A stretch of DNA of 64,000 bases from Ligula intestinalis. Its lineage: Eukaryota > Platyhelminthes > Cestoda > Diphyllobothriidea > Diphyllobothriidae. The stretch is from contig JAYGXS010000002.1 in the NCBI GenBank assembly GCA_036362985.1, positions 11,291,502 to 11,355,501 on the forward strand. Reading direction: 5' to 3'. Shown one piece after another: positions 1 to 12,498 of this stretch. The position numbers and the translations under genes are program-made. Position 1 is the stretch's first letter, and each line of letters begins with the position of its first letter. The notes beneath the pieces were generated by a model. It was not told the origin of the DNA. It worked only from the letters and a program-made list of their open reading frames with translations, and ran no database searches.

Positions 1-385
1 GAACACCAACTGCCGTCACGCCAAGCCTCAATCCACACGCACGGCCAAACAGCGACCGGAGAAAAATCCAGCAGCCTAAGGCCAGCACGTTCATCCGCAA
101 CTTTAAACTTGCTGATCTATAAAATCAGTATTCGCTTCGACAAAGGACAGCCGGCCCAGCTGTCCGAAATGTCAACAAATCTTCAAAATTATTCTGGTGA
201 GCGGCAGATGAATTCTTATTCTTATCCCGGAATTCTGACTTTTTCAAATTTGAGAACACTTAGGCATATTAATGGCGCAAAAACCTACTGCAACCATCAT
301 GGCAGAAGACCATACTGGCCACTTTTTTCGGAACGGCACAAAATTACTAAAGCAGTGTAAGGGCATTAAACATAAGCTATGATGC
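1..385. other. Unassigned leading sequence
   Basis: No coding, RNA or repeat signal that I can support. Short open frames here lack start context, splice sites and recognisable motifs. The three-copy tandem array begins to be recognisable only after about position 385. Confidence 0.5.
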
Positions 386-3381
386 CGAAGCAACTCAGAG
401 AGAGAGAGTATTGCTTCAAGCCAGTGTAGTTTAGATTTGATTAGATTTTTCAAAGAAGAAAGTCAATAGGAGAATTTTTGCCTACCGCAAAGCGGCTGAT
501 GCCATCTGGAGCTCAAAATTAAATTAACCAGTTCGCATAGAGCGCTACAGCAGGACAGACAGCTTAAGCAAAACCAAAAAGATTATCCTCTCCGATAACT
601 CTTCAAATAAAACAGCATGAAAAGGCATTAACTCTTAATAAAAAAAAACAGATAGCCAAGAACGCTTTAAGTAACTACTACAAACTTCTGAAGGAGGAAT
701 GCATGTTTGCAAATTAGGGAGTGTGAATGAATGTAGATGAAGTTCTGGAGGGTTAAAAGAAGCCGCTAGCACCAACTGCTTTACTTTGCGACCGGTTAGA
801 GTTATAAGTGTTTTGAGAGTAATGGCGCATAAAAAACGAGGTAAGGATTCCTCATAAACATTACCACAGTGACAAAAACATATTAATTCGATTACTATAC
901 TGCATTCCCCACATGGATAGCTTAAACAACATGTGGTTCTTTTTTGGCTTATCGCATTACCATATCTGCCCAAATGCATCAGAAGCTATTGAGTTTTTTT
1001 AAGCGGGGAAAACCATACCTGTCATGGTCTTAAGTCAATGCCAAAGAGTCCATTAAGAATCGCTAAACGATTGTCAGTCAACTATTTGTGCCCAATTCAC
1101 GCATATTATGTGGCTCCTGGTTTACACTTACGTCTATCGCGACGACTTATTTCATTTTCCTTGATTAGCTTAGACATTCTGTTAACTTTTTTATCGTGCA
1201 TATTTTCGTTGCCAGGCATCAGATTATTTAAATAATTGTGGACATTATTATTGTGTCCATTATTAAACATTTTATACGCTCCTTCTCCATGATATGCCCC
1301 ACGCATATAACCCCTATAGCAACCGGTCCTGGGGGGTTTGTTGCTATGGTGGTGTTAATGACAAAATCCTTATAAAAACTAACATTTTATGGCTAAAAGA
1401 GTTCAGGAATCTTCTCTATCATGGCATTTTACTATTTGCCATAAAATTGGACCTCACTGTCGAGAAGTGCAGTTCCTTTTGAAATGAACCTTTGAAACAG
1501 GGATTTATATTGACTGCTGTAGGGTTGAATATGTCTCTGTACAATATTTGTGGTCCATCACCCATCCGTCTCTAGTCGCCTGTCCTCTTGTGGGAACCTG
1601 ATGTCTATGGGAGGAGAGGAAGTTAGTTCAATGTCACGCAAGTCTTTATAACCACTATCCAAATTCTCCACAGGTCTTCTCGAAACCTCCAGGGGAATGT
1701 TGTTAATCTTCAAGTTTGGCGGACAGAGCGAAACCAAAGTCCTCATCACACGTTTGAGGCAGATAAATGCATAGCTTTCACACTCTCACCTAGCAAGGAA
1801 GGTTTGATTTTAAGGATTTACGTTCAATTGAATTTGGATGTCAAGAGAACACAAGTGTTCCCAAGCGCCTGAAGTCACGAGGTTTGGTGCTCTATTTATC
1901 GAGCTGCGAACGCCGGGAAAACCTAGCAGACAGCAAATATTTTGCAAACAATAATAGACTAGCGAGGCAGGTAATTATGGTCTGGACTAATGAAGACACC
2001 AAATGATGACGCACTTGGCAAGCACGCAACCAGACGTAGCAAACAGGAGGAAACTTGCTCTTCAGCTAAAACTGACCTGTCCTTGTTAAGCCACTATTGA
2101 AAAAGAAATATGCCTTTGGAAATCAGTTAGGATAGGCCAATTAGCAAAGATGACAGAGAACCGTTGACAAAAAGTCTGGATAAAGAGCAGCTGATTAGAA
2201 ATGTTAAACGATGACAAGAATGCAAATTGGTTCCTGTGCAGCAGGTGGCTGAGGAGACTTTCAAACGGAGACATACATCAAACGTTCCAAACGTGGAATG
2301 AGCAAGTGGAAATAACGGACATGTGGGCATTACCTACTGGATACTAGGTTTCGGACACGAAGAAAAATATGAAATTCCTTAGAGTTTCATGGATTCAGTG
2401 TTCAATGCGTTCAGTTAAGTTCAGCAGTAATTGAGTTTTGTATCACTCAAAGAACCAATGACTCTTCTAGCGAAAAAAACATGCCGGCAGATCATGGATT
2501 GTGAATAAAAGAAAGCGTTACGACCAACTACTTAACTTGTTTCAACTTTAAGACCGGCTCGAGTCTTTTTTCGAAAATCATACTGGAAAAAAACCGAAGT
2601 AAGGGATTCTTATAAACATCGCCAAAGTAAAAAAAGCTACCCACTTCGGTACACTTTAGTGCACCCCCTCCCCCCGTCGGAAATATTTAACGACGTGTGA
2701 TTGCTTTTCGGTTTATCGTATTATAATAACTGCCTAAAGGCATTAGAAGCAAGTGTGAGTTTGAAAAAAGTAAAAAACCAATGCGTCAAGGTTTGAATTC
2801 AATCTCAAAAATTGGATACAAAATCCATAAATGGTTCTCTGTCAACTAAGTTTGTCCAATTCATGGGCATTATTTGCTCACACCCCGTTACTTGTTGGTT
2901 GTAATTCCTATTGGTCCCGGGTTGCTCTTATTTCTATCAGGGTGGTTTCTTCAATTTCCCTCGATTTGTTCATACTTATGTTTTTAATTATCGCGCGTTT
3001 TTTGGTGCAATAAACAAGTTTACTTGAATGAAAATTTACGTAATTAAGTAATTACTAATAATAATTAAAAATAAACTAAATACCTATATCCAAATTTTAT
3101 ACGTTCTCTTTTTTCCTTCCTTTTGATATGCCCCACGCCTATAACCGCCTTTTCTAGCATTTCCATCAGAGATTTCAGATGTCTAGTTTGGCAAGTACAC
3201 GGGCACTTTTGATAAACTCTCGTCAGGCCAACACATTTATATGGGAGGAGAAAATTTAAACAAGCGGTCGATAACGTTAATCAGTTCTGACAAGCAGGAG
3301 CCAACCAGACCTCGGATGAGTGCATGCCGCTAAGCGACTGCGGGCCAAACTAGACCTCTGAATTCCTATATTATAAAATTT

Positions 3382-3631
3382 TTGAAGCAGGCTAAAACAG
3401 CAAAATTTATTTGCGCAAATAAATTTCGAGAGCGCTTATCAACTTCGCCCTCACTGTGCATAAATAACGAAACAATAAGAGAACATATCGTTTTGTATTT
3501 TCACAAAATCGATAATAGCAGAGTCATGTTGTCTTATTGTTCTCTTATTCATGCACAGAGATGACGCTGTTAATAAGCGCTCTCGAAATTTATTTGCGCA
3601 AATAAATTTCGCTGTTTTGGCCTGCTTGAAA
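3382..3631. repeat. Hairpin of two inverted PLE termini (decayed hammerhead repeats)
   Basis: A 250-bp near-palindrome. The left arm begins TTGAAGCAGGC and the right arm ends GCCTGCTTGAA; both contain TTTATTTGCGCAAATAAA next to GCGCTCTCGAA. Read outward, each arm resembles the terminal hammerhead repeat of the PLE copies in this window: a degraded core (TTGATAA and TTAATAA in place of CTGANGA), GCGCTCTC, GAA, then a self-complementary stem III. The same tail motif recurs once near 14676. It lies inside the second tandem unit at a place where units one and three have no such sequence. I interpret it as a PLE reduced to its two terminal repeats. Confidence 0.65.
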
Positions 3632-5615
3632 TCTATAACTGGAAAAAATGCTTCAAAATAAATTTTGTCACTAAGGGGATGAGTATGGCGACACCTAGAC
3701 AACACCGATATTTCACAGTTAACAGGGTTTAGGGAGCTTTACTAACGTGCAAATTCAATTTTTGCAAAATTACTTGACTGAACTGTCGAGGAGTGTGGTC
3801 ATTTTTGAAATGGCCCCTGCAACGGGGCAATTCTAGTGACTGCTGTAGGGCAGTTTGTGTGTCTGTACACACCGAGTACGAATACCAAGTACACACCCGT
3901 TTCTAGTCGCCTGTCCTGTTGTAGAAACTTTGTGTATATGGGAAGACAGAGAGTTAGTTCGTTGTAATGCAAGCTTGCTTAACCATTATCCAAATTCTGC
4001 AACAGTCCTGCGTAAACCTCTAGGAAAATGTTGGTAATGCCCGAATTTGGCGGGCAGATTGACACTGAAGTCCTCTTCACACGTTTAAGACAGATCCCTG
4101 CAAAGTTATCACACTCCCACCTAGCACCTAGGATTTGGTTTTAAGGATTAACTTTCAATTGAACATGTATGCCAAGAGGATAACAGACCTCTCAAGCAGC
4201 TGTAGTCACGAGATCTGATGCGTAACCTATCGAGTCCCGAACGCCGGCCAAAACCTGGCAGCGAACAGGTCTGGTGCGAACAATGACAGACTAGCGAGTC
4301 AGGTAATTATGGCCTCGACTTATGAAGATACCGCATGATGACGCAATTACCAAACGCGTATCCAGGCATAACAAATAGGAAGAAATTTTTTTCTAAACAA
4401 AACTGGTCATTTCTTGTTGCGGTTCGACGGAAAAAGAAATATTATTTTGGAAAGCGGTTAGTATTGGCCACCGACTAGAAAAAGTGACGCGGAACAGTTG
4501 AGAAAAACCTCTGGGGAAGAGCAGCAGATCAAAAATGATTAAATGATGCGAAGAATGTGAATTGGCTCTTGTGTAGCAAGTGGCTGAGAAACTGTTCAAA
4601 AGGAGACCTGCTCCGTTTATTATATTTTATGTGGTGAAATAAATAGGCAATTTTTGGTTTTCTTAAGCGATAAGTATAGGCCAAATAGCATAAAATCAAA
4701 GTATTACTTCCCAAGCAAGACAAACAGAGGATATTGCTTCAAACAAGTGCAGTTTAGATTTCAGTAGAGTAGTTAAGATCATTCTGCAATAAAAAAGTAA
4801 ATCGGAGAAGGTAAGCTGACAACTTTTGCCCACCGCAAAGCGGCTGACGCTACCTGAAGCGCAAAGAGAAATTTAACATTAATAATGATGCGGTAAGACC
4901 GGATAGAAAATTTAAGTAATCCAAAAAGACGGATATTTCTGATAGTATATTGAATAAAGCGGTCTGAAAAAGCCTCCGTTACTTTTAATAAAGAAAACAG
5001 ATTGCAAACCACTCTTTTGCAAATAAATACGATTTTTTGAGGGAGAAATACATGCCGGCAATGCGGGGACTGTGAATAAATACATAAAGTGTTGGACTGT
5101 TGAAAGAAATTGCATCCACTAACTATTTATTTTTGTCCAAATTTTAAACTGATTACGGTTGTATCTTTTTTCGAAAATAATGGCACATAAAAACGAAGTA
5201 AGGCTTCCTCATAAACATCGCCGCAGTAACAGTCGCTTCCTATTTCGATGCAAGTCATTGCCCTTCCCAAAGGGTATTGTTTATCGACATTCGATTGCTT
5301 TTCGGTTTATCGCACTACAATAACAGTCCAAGTGCATTATAAACTATCGAGTTTTTTTTAAGGGGGAAAAAGCTTCCCCGTCATGATTTTCTGTCAATAT
5401 CCAAAATCCAATTAAGAATCGATATACGATTTTCAGCGAAATACTTTTGCCCAATTTGCGGGTACTATTTGCTCAGTTTTCGTTTCCTGTTGGTTGTACT
5501 TCCCTGGGGCTCCTGGTTCTCTCTTACGTTAGTCGCAACGAGTTATTCAATTGTCTTCAATTTGCTCACACATACTTTCTGTTTTTCATTTTATTGCCGT
5601 GCCTTTTTTTCGTTA

Positions 5616-6028
5616 CAGCAGTCGCCGGTTATTAAGCCCATTGTTAATAGGCTCAGCCGCATATTAAGCCCAAGTGTGCTTGGGATGGAATTTAACACAG
5701 CAACATCCGCCGGCTAATAAGCCCAATCGCAGGCTACAAAGCCCAGTTTGCCAAAAGGATAGAGTGACATTCTCATCTCTCGGCGTGCGCAACTGTTTAC
5801 GTGTCACAAATAATTTTTTTGCTTTTGTTATTACGTAAAATACAGACAAACACCATTCTTTTCTTGTACATAACCAAGCTCTACACATAATACAGTACGT
5901 ATGTAATGTATAGTGCCTATCCTGCATTTGCTAATCAAGAAGATGGACTGTCCGTTTAGTGCGACCACCACTTATTAACCCCAATTTGGTCTCGGCCCGA
6001 GGTGGGCTTTAAAAACCGGCAACTACTG
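5616..6028. mobile_element. 413-bp MITE with terminal inverted repeats and TA target duplication
   Basis: The left end reads CAGCAGTCGCCGGTTATTAA and the reverse complement of the right end reads CAGTAGTTGCCGGTTTTTAA, both followed by GCCCA, giving about 25 bp of terminal inverted repeat. It is flanked by TA on both sides (5614-5615 and 6029-6030), as for Tc1/mariner-type insertions. Unit one of the tandem array shows the corresponding uninterrupted site around 1205-1245, where TTTTCGTT runs directly into the AATTGTG segment. No transposase is encoded, so it is non-autonomous. Several AAGCCCA motifs recur internally. Confidence 0.75.
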
Positions 6029-6985
6029 TATATATCAGTTTATTGAAGTAATTGTGCCTGTTATTATTGCGTCCATAATTAACTACTTTTTATGCCCGAT
6101 TTATCGTTTTCCTTCTTTTGATATGCCCGACGCACATAACCCCTATAACAATCAGTCCCATATGACGCAATTCAGAGGGCTTTGTTGCTATACTGATGTT
6201 CATAAGGCACCCTTACCAAAACCAACATTTTCAAGCTAACAAGGCTCAGAAATCTTCGCTGCCGTGCAATTTTAATTTTTGCAAAATTACTTGACTTCAG
6301 TGTCAAGGAGTGCGGCTGTTTCTGAAATGGCCCTTTGAAGCCCGGAGCTATAGGGACTTCTGTGGGCACGTTTGTGTGTCTCTGTCTGTACAATAGTTTT
6401 GGTCGAGCACTCACGCGTTTCTAGTCGCCTGTCCCGTTGCAGGCCACGGACGGTTATTGGAAGGGAGAAAATGAAATTGTTCGATGTCACGCAAGCTTGC
6501 CTAACCATTATCCAAATTTTCCACAAGTCCTACCTTTACCTCTAGAGAAATGTTGATAATCATCAGATTTGGTGGGCGGCTTGAAATCTAAGTCCTCATC
6601 AGGCGTTCGAGGCAAACCCCTACAGTGCTGCCACACTTTCACCTTACACTTAGGATTTGATTTTAAGGCTAAACTTTCAATTGAAATTGGATGTCAAGGA
6701 GATTACAGAGTTCCTTAGCCGCTGAAGTCATGAGGTCTGGTGTGCAATATATAGAGAGAAATTACGTTGCGAACAATGGTAGATTAGCGAGTCAGGTAAT
6801 TGCGGCCTGGACTAATGAAGGCACCACATCATGACGTAATTGGCAAACAGGAAGAAGCTTGCTGTTCAGGTTAAACGGGCCAAACCTTGTGACGCCACGA
6901 TAGCAAAGTAAATTTAAACTGGAAGGCAGGCATCGCAAGAAATGCAATTTTAGGGAAAGGCTTCCTTTGGGAAAAGTAGAAAAGG

Positions 6986-7100
6986 TTTATTCAGAACATT
7001 TTCGACACTGGATTCCCAGGTCATCGTCGGACTTGAGAAAATGTTTTTTGCGCATTTTCTCAAGTGTGACGACGACCTGTCAAAAATGTACTGAATAAAT
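6986..7100. repeat. Foldback (hairpin) insertion of about 115 bp
   Basis: Two arms (about 6986-7043 and 7053-7100) are inverted copies around a roughly 9-base T-rich loop. Matched blocks include TTTATTCAG with CTGAATAAA and ACTTGAGAAAATG with CATTTTCTCAAGT. It sits in the third tandem unit and has no counterpart in the other two, so it is a later insertion or a hairpin MITE. The arms show small indels, so it is not recent. Confidence 0.6.
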
Positions 7101-7905
7101 ATTACTAACGTATCCAAAGGACGCCTTTCCATGAAAAGTAAAAAGGCCTTTTTAAAAGTGGTTAGTTAAGCCAACTAGCCACAGTTGACAAACCTTCCGG
7201 GGAGAGCAGCAACTTGAAAATTTTCAAAGGATGGGAAGAATGGAAATTGGTTCCTGTGTACCAAGCGGCAGAGGAGGTTTCCAAAAGGAACCTCTCCAAA
7301 GCGGATTTGATATATAGAAATTAGGAACATGCGAACATTTTCTATCAGCTATTAGGGTTGGACAGGAAGAAAGTGAAAGATTACAGTGCTTGGTGTTTTT
7401 TGTTTCCAGTTTTCAGTTGTTGAAGTTTCTTTAGATTGGGTAGTAGCTGCCGTTGAGGAATCATTGGCAAATATGCGGTAGTGAAATGTCTCTAGCTGAT
7501 AGTTATATGAAACACAATTGCACAAAGAATAATTCGGGGAAAATTATTGTGTTATCGAAGCAGCAATGCCTAAGAAGCTGTTAAATTACAGCGTACTTTT
7601 AGAACATACCATCGCCAAGTTCCGTTTGGCAATCCAGGGGGTTTAAACATCCAAGTGACGCCATGCTTTCCTGGAAATGTAAAATAAAAGGACATAAAAG
7701 TATTGCCTAAAAATGCATGCTTTAAAGATGCAACGACAGAAATGTTAGTCCGGTGTGAAAATTAAGAACAAACTAGGGCGACAATTAAAATTTCCAAGCG
7801 GGTGCTGTTGTATCTGAGGCGGGATCTGAGACGGATTTCCGTACCTCGGGTGAAAACGAGTCTTGTCCCAGCGATTACACCTACAGTTCCCGGTTCGAGG
7901 ATTAA

Positions 7906-8262
7906 GTGGGAACAAAAATACTTACCCAAGTACTGGACGAAAACGAGTTGAATCATCGTCGTCAGACCTCCTTAGGTAGAGGCATAAAAACTGTTTTAAA
8001 AAGTGCGGCTGGAATGTACATTTCTTGTAGTCTATTCAAATACACTCTTGTTCCGCAAGCCCTCATTGTGTCACCTCAGGGCGCCAAACGGCCATCAGCT
8101 TGTGGTGGTAGAAAAAAGACGTTACTATTCGTCAGTGGCATAGAGGCCACACATGACCTTAAAAAATTATACGAACAAATGGAATATCGGGGAATTTTTT
8201 CCCCTACAATAATGTCTAAAAACACCACTTTACACCTGGAAACAAGGACCAGGCAATGTTGA
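7906..8262 (+). CDS. Weak hypothetical open frame, 118 codons
   Basis: An open frame in single-copy DNA between the tandem array and the 221-codon frame. I recognise no domain, signal peptide or splice border. The frame begins at an ATG, but length alone is only marginal evidence at this base composition. It could be an exon of the same locus as the 8502 frame or a chance frame. Confidence 0.2.
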   Translation: MGTKILTQVLDENELNHRRQTSLGRGIKTVLKSAAGMYISCSLFKYTLVPQALIVSPQGAKRPSACGGRKKTLLFVSGIEATHDLKKLYEQMEYRGIFSPTIMSKNTTLHLETRTRQC

Positions 8263-8501
8263 CTTAAACGTATTGATTAAACGCACGGGCTTTTAACTTC
8301 GCAATCACAAAAACTATTTCCTGTATGTTTATGCACCTAGTGACTTCGGGGGAAGAATAAAAAATAAATTTGATGGCGTGAAAGAAGTACTAAAATAAAT
8401 CAATGTGAAAATCGCCAAATAGCCAGAAGGGCTTTATTTAGCCTTAAAGCATTAGGGGCATAATATGAATTCATGTTGTATGCTCTCAAATACAACATAA
8501 C

Positions 8502-9167
8502 ATGCAATCGCCTCATAGGAACTTCAGCAGAATAGCGGTCGATAAATGCATCTATATTAATATGCGCAAAGGTTTTAGGTCCACATATTTTATCGTTTTT
8601 ATCATCTCTTGGTTCTCTGCATCTTTCCTGTTGCTTGCGATGGCTCCAGTTCCTCTAAAGAAGCATTCCGTCAAAAAGGACGCTAAAACGTTCGGCGAAA
8701 AACATAAGGATCTGGTATTTGGACCTAAACAAGCGTGCAGATCTAGTAAACCCAACAGTAAGGCACAAACGCATATTGTGCCGGTTGAGGACTGCAGTTG
8801 GGCTATTAATCAACCTGACTGGTTCCCCCAGCTCAATAAGTGGATTGGCAACGCCAGAAGACGACTATCTTCTGACTTGGTACTTATGCCTAGTAACTTC
8901 TTCAATCTCGAGGCACTTTATTTCTTCGGCACGAGTATACCCTCCGTCTTTGATGCTGTGGATCGGCAAATGGAGACCCTTCGTCTTGAGATAGAGGAGT
9001 CTATCAAGGCCATGGATGCAGGAGCGCTCGAAAAGGTGGCAGCGCCGACGGATGACGTAGCCAACCAACTCGGTTACTTGGTAGATGTTTATGAGCCTGG
9101 CAAGGATGGTCACCTGCATTTCAAGACTATTAATAATATTATAGACATAATAACAGGCATTCAGTGA
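8502..9167 (+). CDS. Hypothetical protein, 221 codons, possible N-terminal membrane anchor
   Basis: The longest plausible host open frame without repeat homology inside the window. Translation from the first ATG gives a basic N-terminus, then a hydrophobic segment around residues 27-48 (rich in F, I, L, S, A) that could be a signal anchor; a second in-frame ATG at 8562 would place it near the start. Residues about 50-95 are basic. The C-terminal half has mixed charged and hydrophobic stretches with helix-like spacing (for example LRLEIEESIKAMD) and ends in a hydrophobic IIDIITGIQ. There is a possible splice acceptor, CTCCAG, at about 8649 after a pyrimidine-rich run, so the true coding part could be an exon starting there. 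I do not recognise the family. It is not a reverse transcriptase, GIY-YIG domain or transposase. Confidence 0.5.
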   Translation: MQSPHRNFSRIAVDKCIYINMRKGFRSTYFIVFIISWFSASFLLLAMAPVPLKKHSVKKDAKTFGEKHKDLVFGPKQACRSSKPNSKAQTHIVPVEDCSWAINQPDWFPQLNKWIGNARRRLSSDLVLMPSNFFNLEALYFFGTSIPSVFDAVDRQMETLRLEIEESIKAMDAGALEKVAAPTDDVANQLGYLVDVYEPGKDGHLHFKTINNIIDIITGIQ

Positions 9168-9825
9168 GGCCGAAAAAGTCCCGGCAAACAGAAACAACCA
9201 TCACGTTATTCTGATGATGGAAACAAGCGAGTGTCAGAAACGTCAGTCCCAATATAACTCGGTCCACGTCCTTAGCCATCTTCTTCATGCATCTAGATGC
9301 ACAAGAGGTCGAGCAAAACGCATCAGTGAAGAAAGAAATCGATCCATTTCGTCTTAAATCTCCAGCAGGAAGGTGGAATAAGAAAGTAGTAATAGCAGTA
9401 AGGAATATAATGAATCAAGTTGAGGGACGGACAAAGTGGAGATTTGCACGCCACCAGTTGACATTCCGACCATGACAAGCGGGGCTTCAACTGTTGCTCA
9501 ACGATGTTGGCCCAGCAATTTTGTTTACCTCGATGTGACCTTATGAACGCCATAAAATCAGCGTTGAGGCCCACATAATGCCGGGAAGAATGTCATTCTT
9601 CGCCCTTTCTCAGTCCATCTGGGAGAGATACTCCCTCGCATTATTTTAAGTAGCTACCGACTCGTGCGACCAATACAACCTGCGAAAATAAGGGCATAAA
9701 ACGTGCACTTCTTGTGCATTTTATTGATTCCGGACATCGTGTATAGGACGCCGATCAAACGTTTATCTATGATTTATAATGCCCCATCGAGCTAAGCAAA
9801 GCTACCAAACAACATTTTCTTGGTA

Positions 9826-9846
9826 ACAACAACAACAACAACAACG
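9826..9846. repeat. Simple repeat (AAC)n
   Basis: About seven tandem AAC triplets. This is a microsatellite inside the first copy of the 9.6-14.1 kb duplication. Confidence 0.9.
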
Positions 9847-12498
9847 GAATCAGCAGTCGTGTTTTGCGCAATCTCCGTGCGCAGAGTGGTTGACTGAATC
9901 AGCAGAAAGGGAAGATGAAGACGTAGCGATCACTTGAACACGAATTTCGTTGAGCTGCTGGTTCGCAGTCTCACTCGAACCCATCATCAGAGATGATGGC
10001 AGATACGGACGCAGAGGAGGCACAATTAATGGGTAGTTTTAGCGAGTAATTACCAGTTGACCACGTGCATACTGCAATTATGAACTATCGTGATGCAAGC
10101 AATAATCACGTCTGCTATATTGGTGGATAATTTGTTCTTCTTTTCCTAGGACACTATTTTAATATAAAACCTCAAAGGCAATTCGTAGAGAAACTGAGGA
10201 TTTTCTGAAGTTAATTGCCCTTCCAGGCAAGCAATTAGAATGTGTATTCGAAGGCTCAAAGCATTATCATTTGCATGACAAACAATGACTTGTAGCCAAA
10301 CGAAAAGATTACCCTCCAATGCATTTACCTCGCACTTAAGGAATATTTCCTAAGTTAGAATAAATGATTTTGTTTTAAGTAAAAATACCTTAGTGGGTCC
10401 GCTGTCAAACAATCATTTATTTCTATTTTTCATTCATTCAACACAATTTAAAAAAATAATTGATCAGGGAGAAATTATGAGTAAATTTACTGAAAATGTC
10501 TCACTTTCGGAAAATGTTCACGACTACTAAATAGGAAGCTGCCCGGTAAGTCCTTAATTCGGATAAGGTCAGTCAGTATCAGTTGGTATATACGGAGTAA
10601 GTGACAGTAGCCCTTAAAAAGTCCACTGAAGCTGCATCAGCAGTCAACAAACACCTACAGTCAGCGATAAATCTCATGTACTATTTATTATGAATAATGG
10701 GTAGACACTCACGGATTGGATAGGGAAATTAGTTGTCCCATACGGCCTCGGAAATCGAGGTGGAGCGCTGCCAGCGACCGCATAACAGTTAGTATCATAG
10801 GTTAAAGATGTTAAACGCAAACCAATGACAGGTGGCGCTCAAAATTAATCGACAATTAAAAACCAGTCTTCTGTAAACTAAAAAGATAATTATGCTACCC
10901 ATTGATTAAAGTTTACCGGTCGCTAACGGAACTCACTCCTACCCTTTCCCCGTGCTTGGGGCTCATTCTCGAGCTCCGCCAGCAGCCGTACAGTAGCTAG
11001 TACTCTAGGCAGATGACAGTTTCGGTAAAGAAAAGGGAGATTGCCAATAGACAAAAAATATGTTAGTTCCAGGAAGCAGTCCAGAAGAAGTTGCAATCAC
11101 TTGAACGAGAGGTTATTTTCCTGACTTTTCGGATTCTGTCGAGAATCCTTAAGCATAGGTAATCGGAGAAAAGTCGGAGACATTCGCAGATAAGGGTGAT
11201 AAATGCACAGATTGCACAGTATTTATAGTTCGTAGCAGTCATTCGCGTGCGTCAGTTTCCATAGCCACCGCTTAAGGTCTTAATTGGTGAGGTAATGGTT
11301 CATTAATTGCCAGAGTTCGCTTGTCAGCGTCGGATTCAGGCTTGATAATCGCGGACAAATTATGCCTGCTGTCGTCAGCGTTGTTCCTGTGCCCGGCCCT
11401 TCCCATATGACTGATTCTGTTGCTCAGGCAATATGTCAGTACACCGTATAGGAACGCCAACTCGTGGCGCATGTTAATGGACTGGGGGGCTGAGAACTAT
11501 GACTCGAGTAGCTTGCAGCTCACGCGGCTGTCACCTCCTGTGATGATTTCGGCTTCGTCAAACTTAAATATGGCCGGGTCCCGTCGATTGAGCTGCAACC
11601 TGGACGTTGGCGTCTATATTTCTCACCACCGCTCCATGTTCGGCCATTCGCGTCCGGAGTAAATTTCCAGTCTCCGATGGAGACTAATTTATCATACGCA
11701 ACGCCAAGTGGTGCTCCGTTCGAGGGTCGAATCCGCGATATAGTTGATCAGAGGTCTAACTCTTTAACCCTTACTCTAATTTTGGTTGTGTTCTCTATCA
11801 AATATATTTATCTTTTTAAGAATATAGAAATTTCATGATAAAAGTGCACGCTACTGGATTAATCAGTTTCGCTAGAGAAAGATTGTGTCAGGGGGCAGAC
11901 AAGAAGTTCGTTTAAAAGCTGGCATCCTTACGTTTTTGAAATATCTTGGCATTATGCTCCAAGATATTGAATATTACAACTTCACTTAAGTAAACATACC
12001 TAATCTATAACGCATTTTAAAATGTCGATTAACATTGCAGCAGATCGGTCACTGACTATATTTTGAGCCCTACGATTTGTACTTTAAAAGTCTTTGAACT
12101 ATGAGAACAGCACTTCGGGATAAGACTATCTTAATAAATACTGTGCACGCAACTTATTTTTATGTAGTTCTGGTGATTATCCGACTCTGAAATATATGGT
12201 AGTTACCGACTCTTGCGACCAATATGACCTGCGAAATTAAAAGCATAAAAGGTGAATTCTCCTACACGTTGTCGATTCCGGACACCGCATGGACGCCAAG
12301 CAAGTTTTATATTGCCCCATCGAGCTACGGTAACCTACCGGGCCAGCGTTCGTTGGCAACAGCAATGGAAGCGGCAGGGTTACAAGTATCCACTGAAATA
12401 AAGTGTCCTCCAAAGAGCAATCACGCAAGCAAGTTGAATATGTACGCGAAATTTCAAGTTATTACTATTTGCATAAAAAATATAGATAATTTAAAAAA

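Larger units (their letters stand above)
385..7310. repeat. Three-copy diverged tandem duplication (units about 385-2335, 2400-4615, 4690-7310)
   Basis: Landmarks recur in the same order three times. GATATGCCC(C/G)ACGC lies near 1290, 3127 and 6121. AGTCGCCTGTCC lies near 1574, 3905 and 6422. The block around TTCAATTGAA lies near 1826, 4154 and 6677. The block GACTAATGAAG lies near 1984, 4316 and 6811. Unit lengths are about 2.0-2.6 kb, and identity by eye is about 70-80%, so the duplications are old. No unit keeps a long open frame, so the repeat is noncoding or too decayed to read. The units differ mainly by insertions listed separately. A related landmark (a GATATGCC block) recurs once near 23496, so the unit itself may include a dispersed element. 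Confidence 0.8.
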
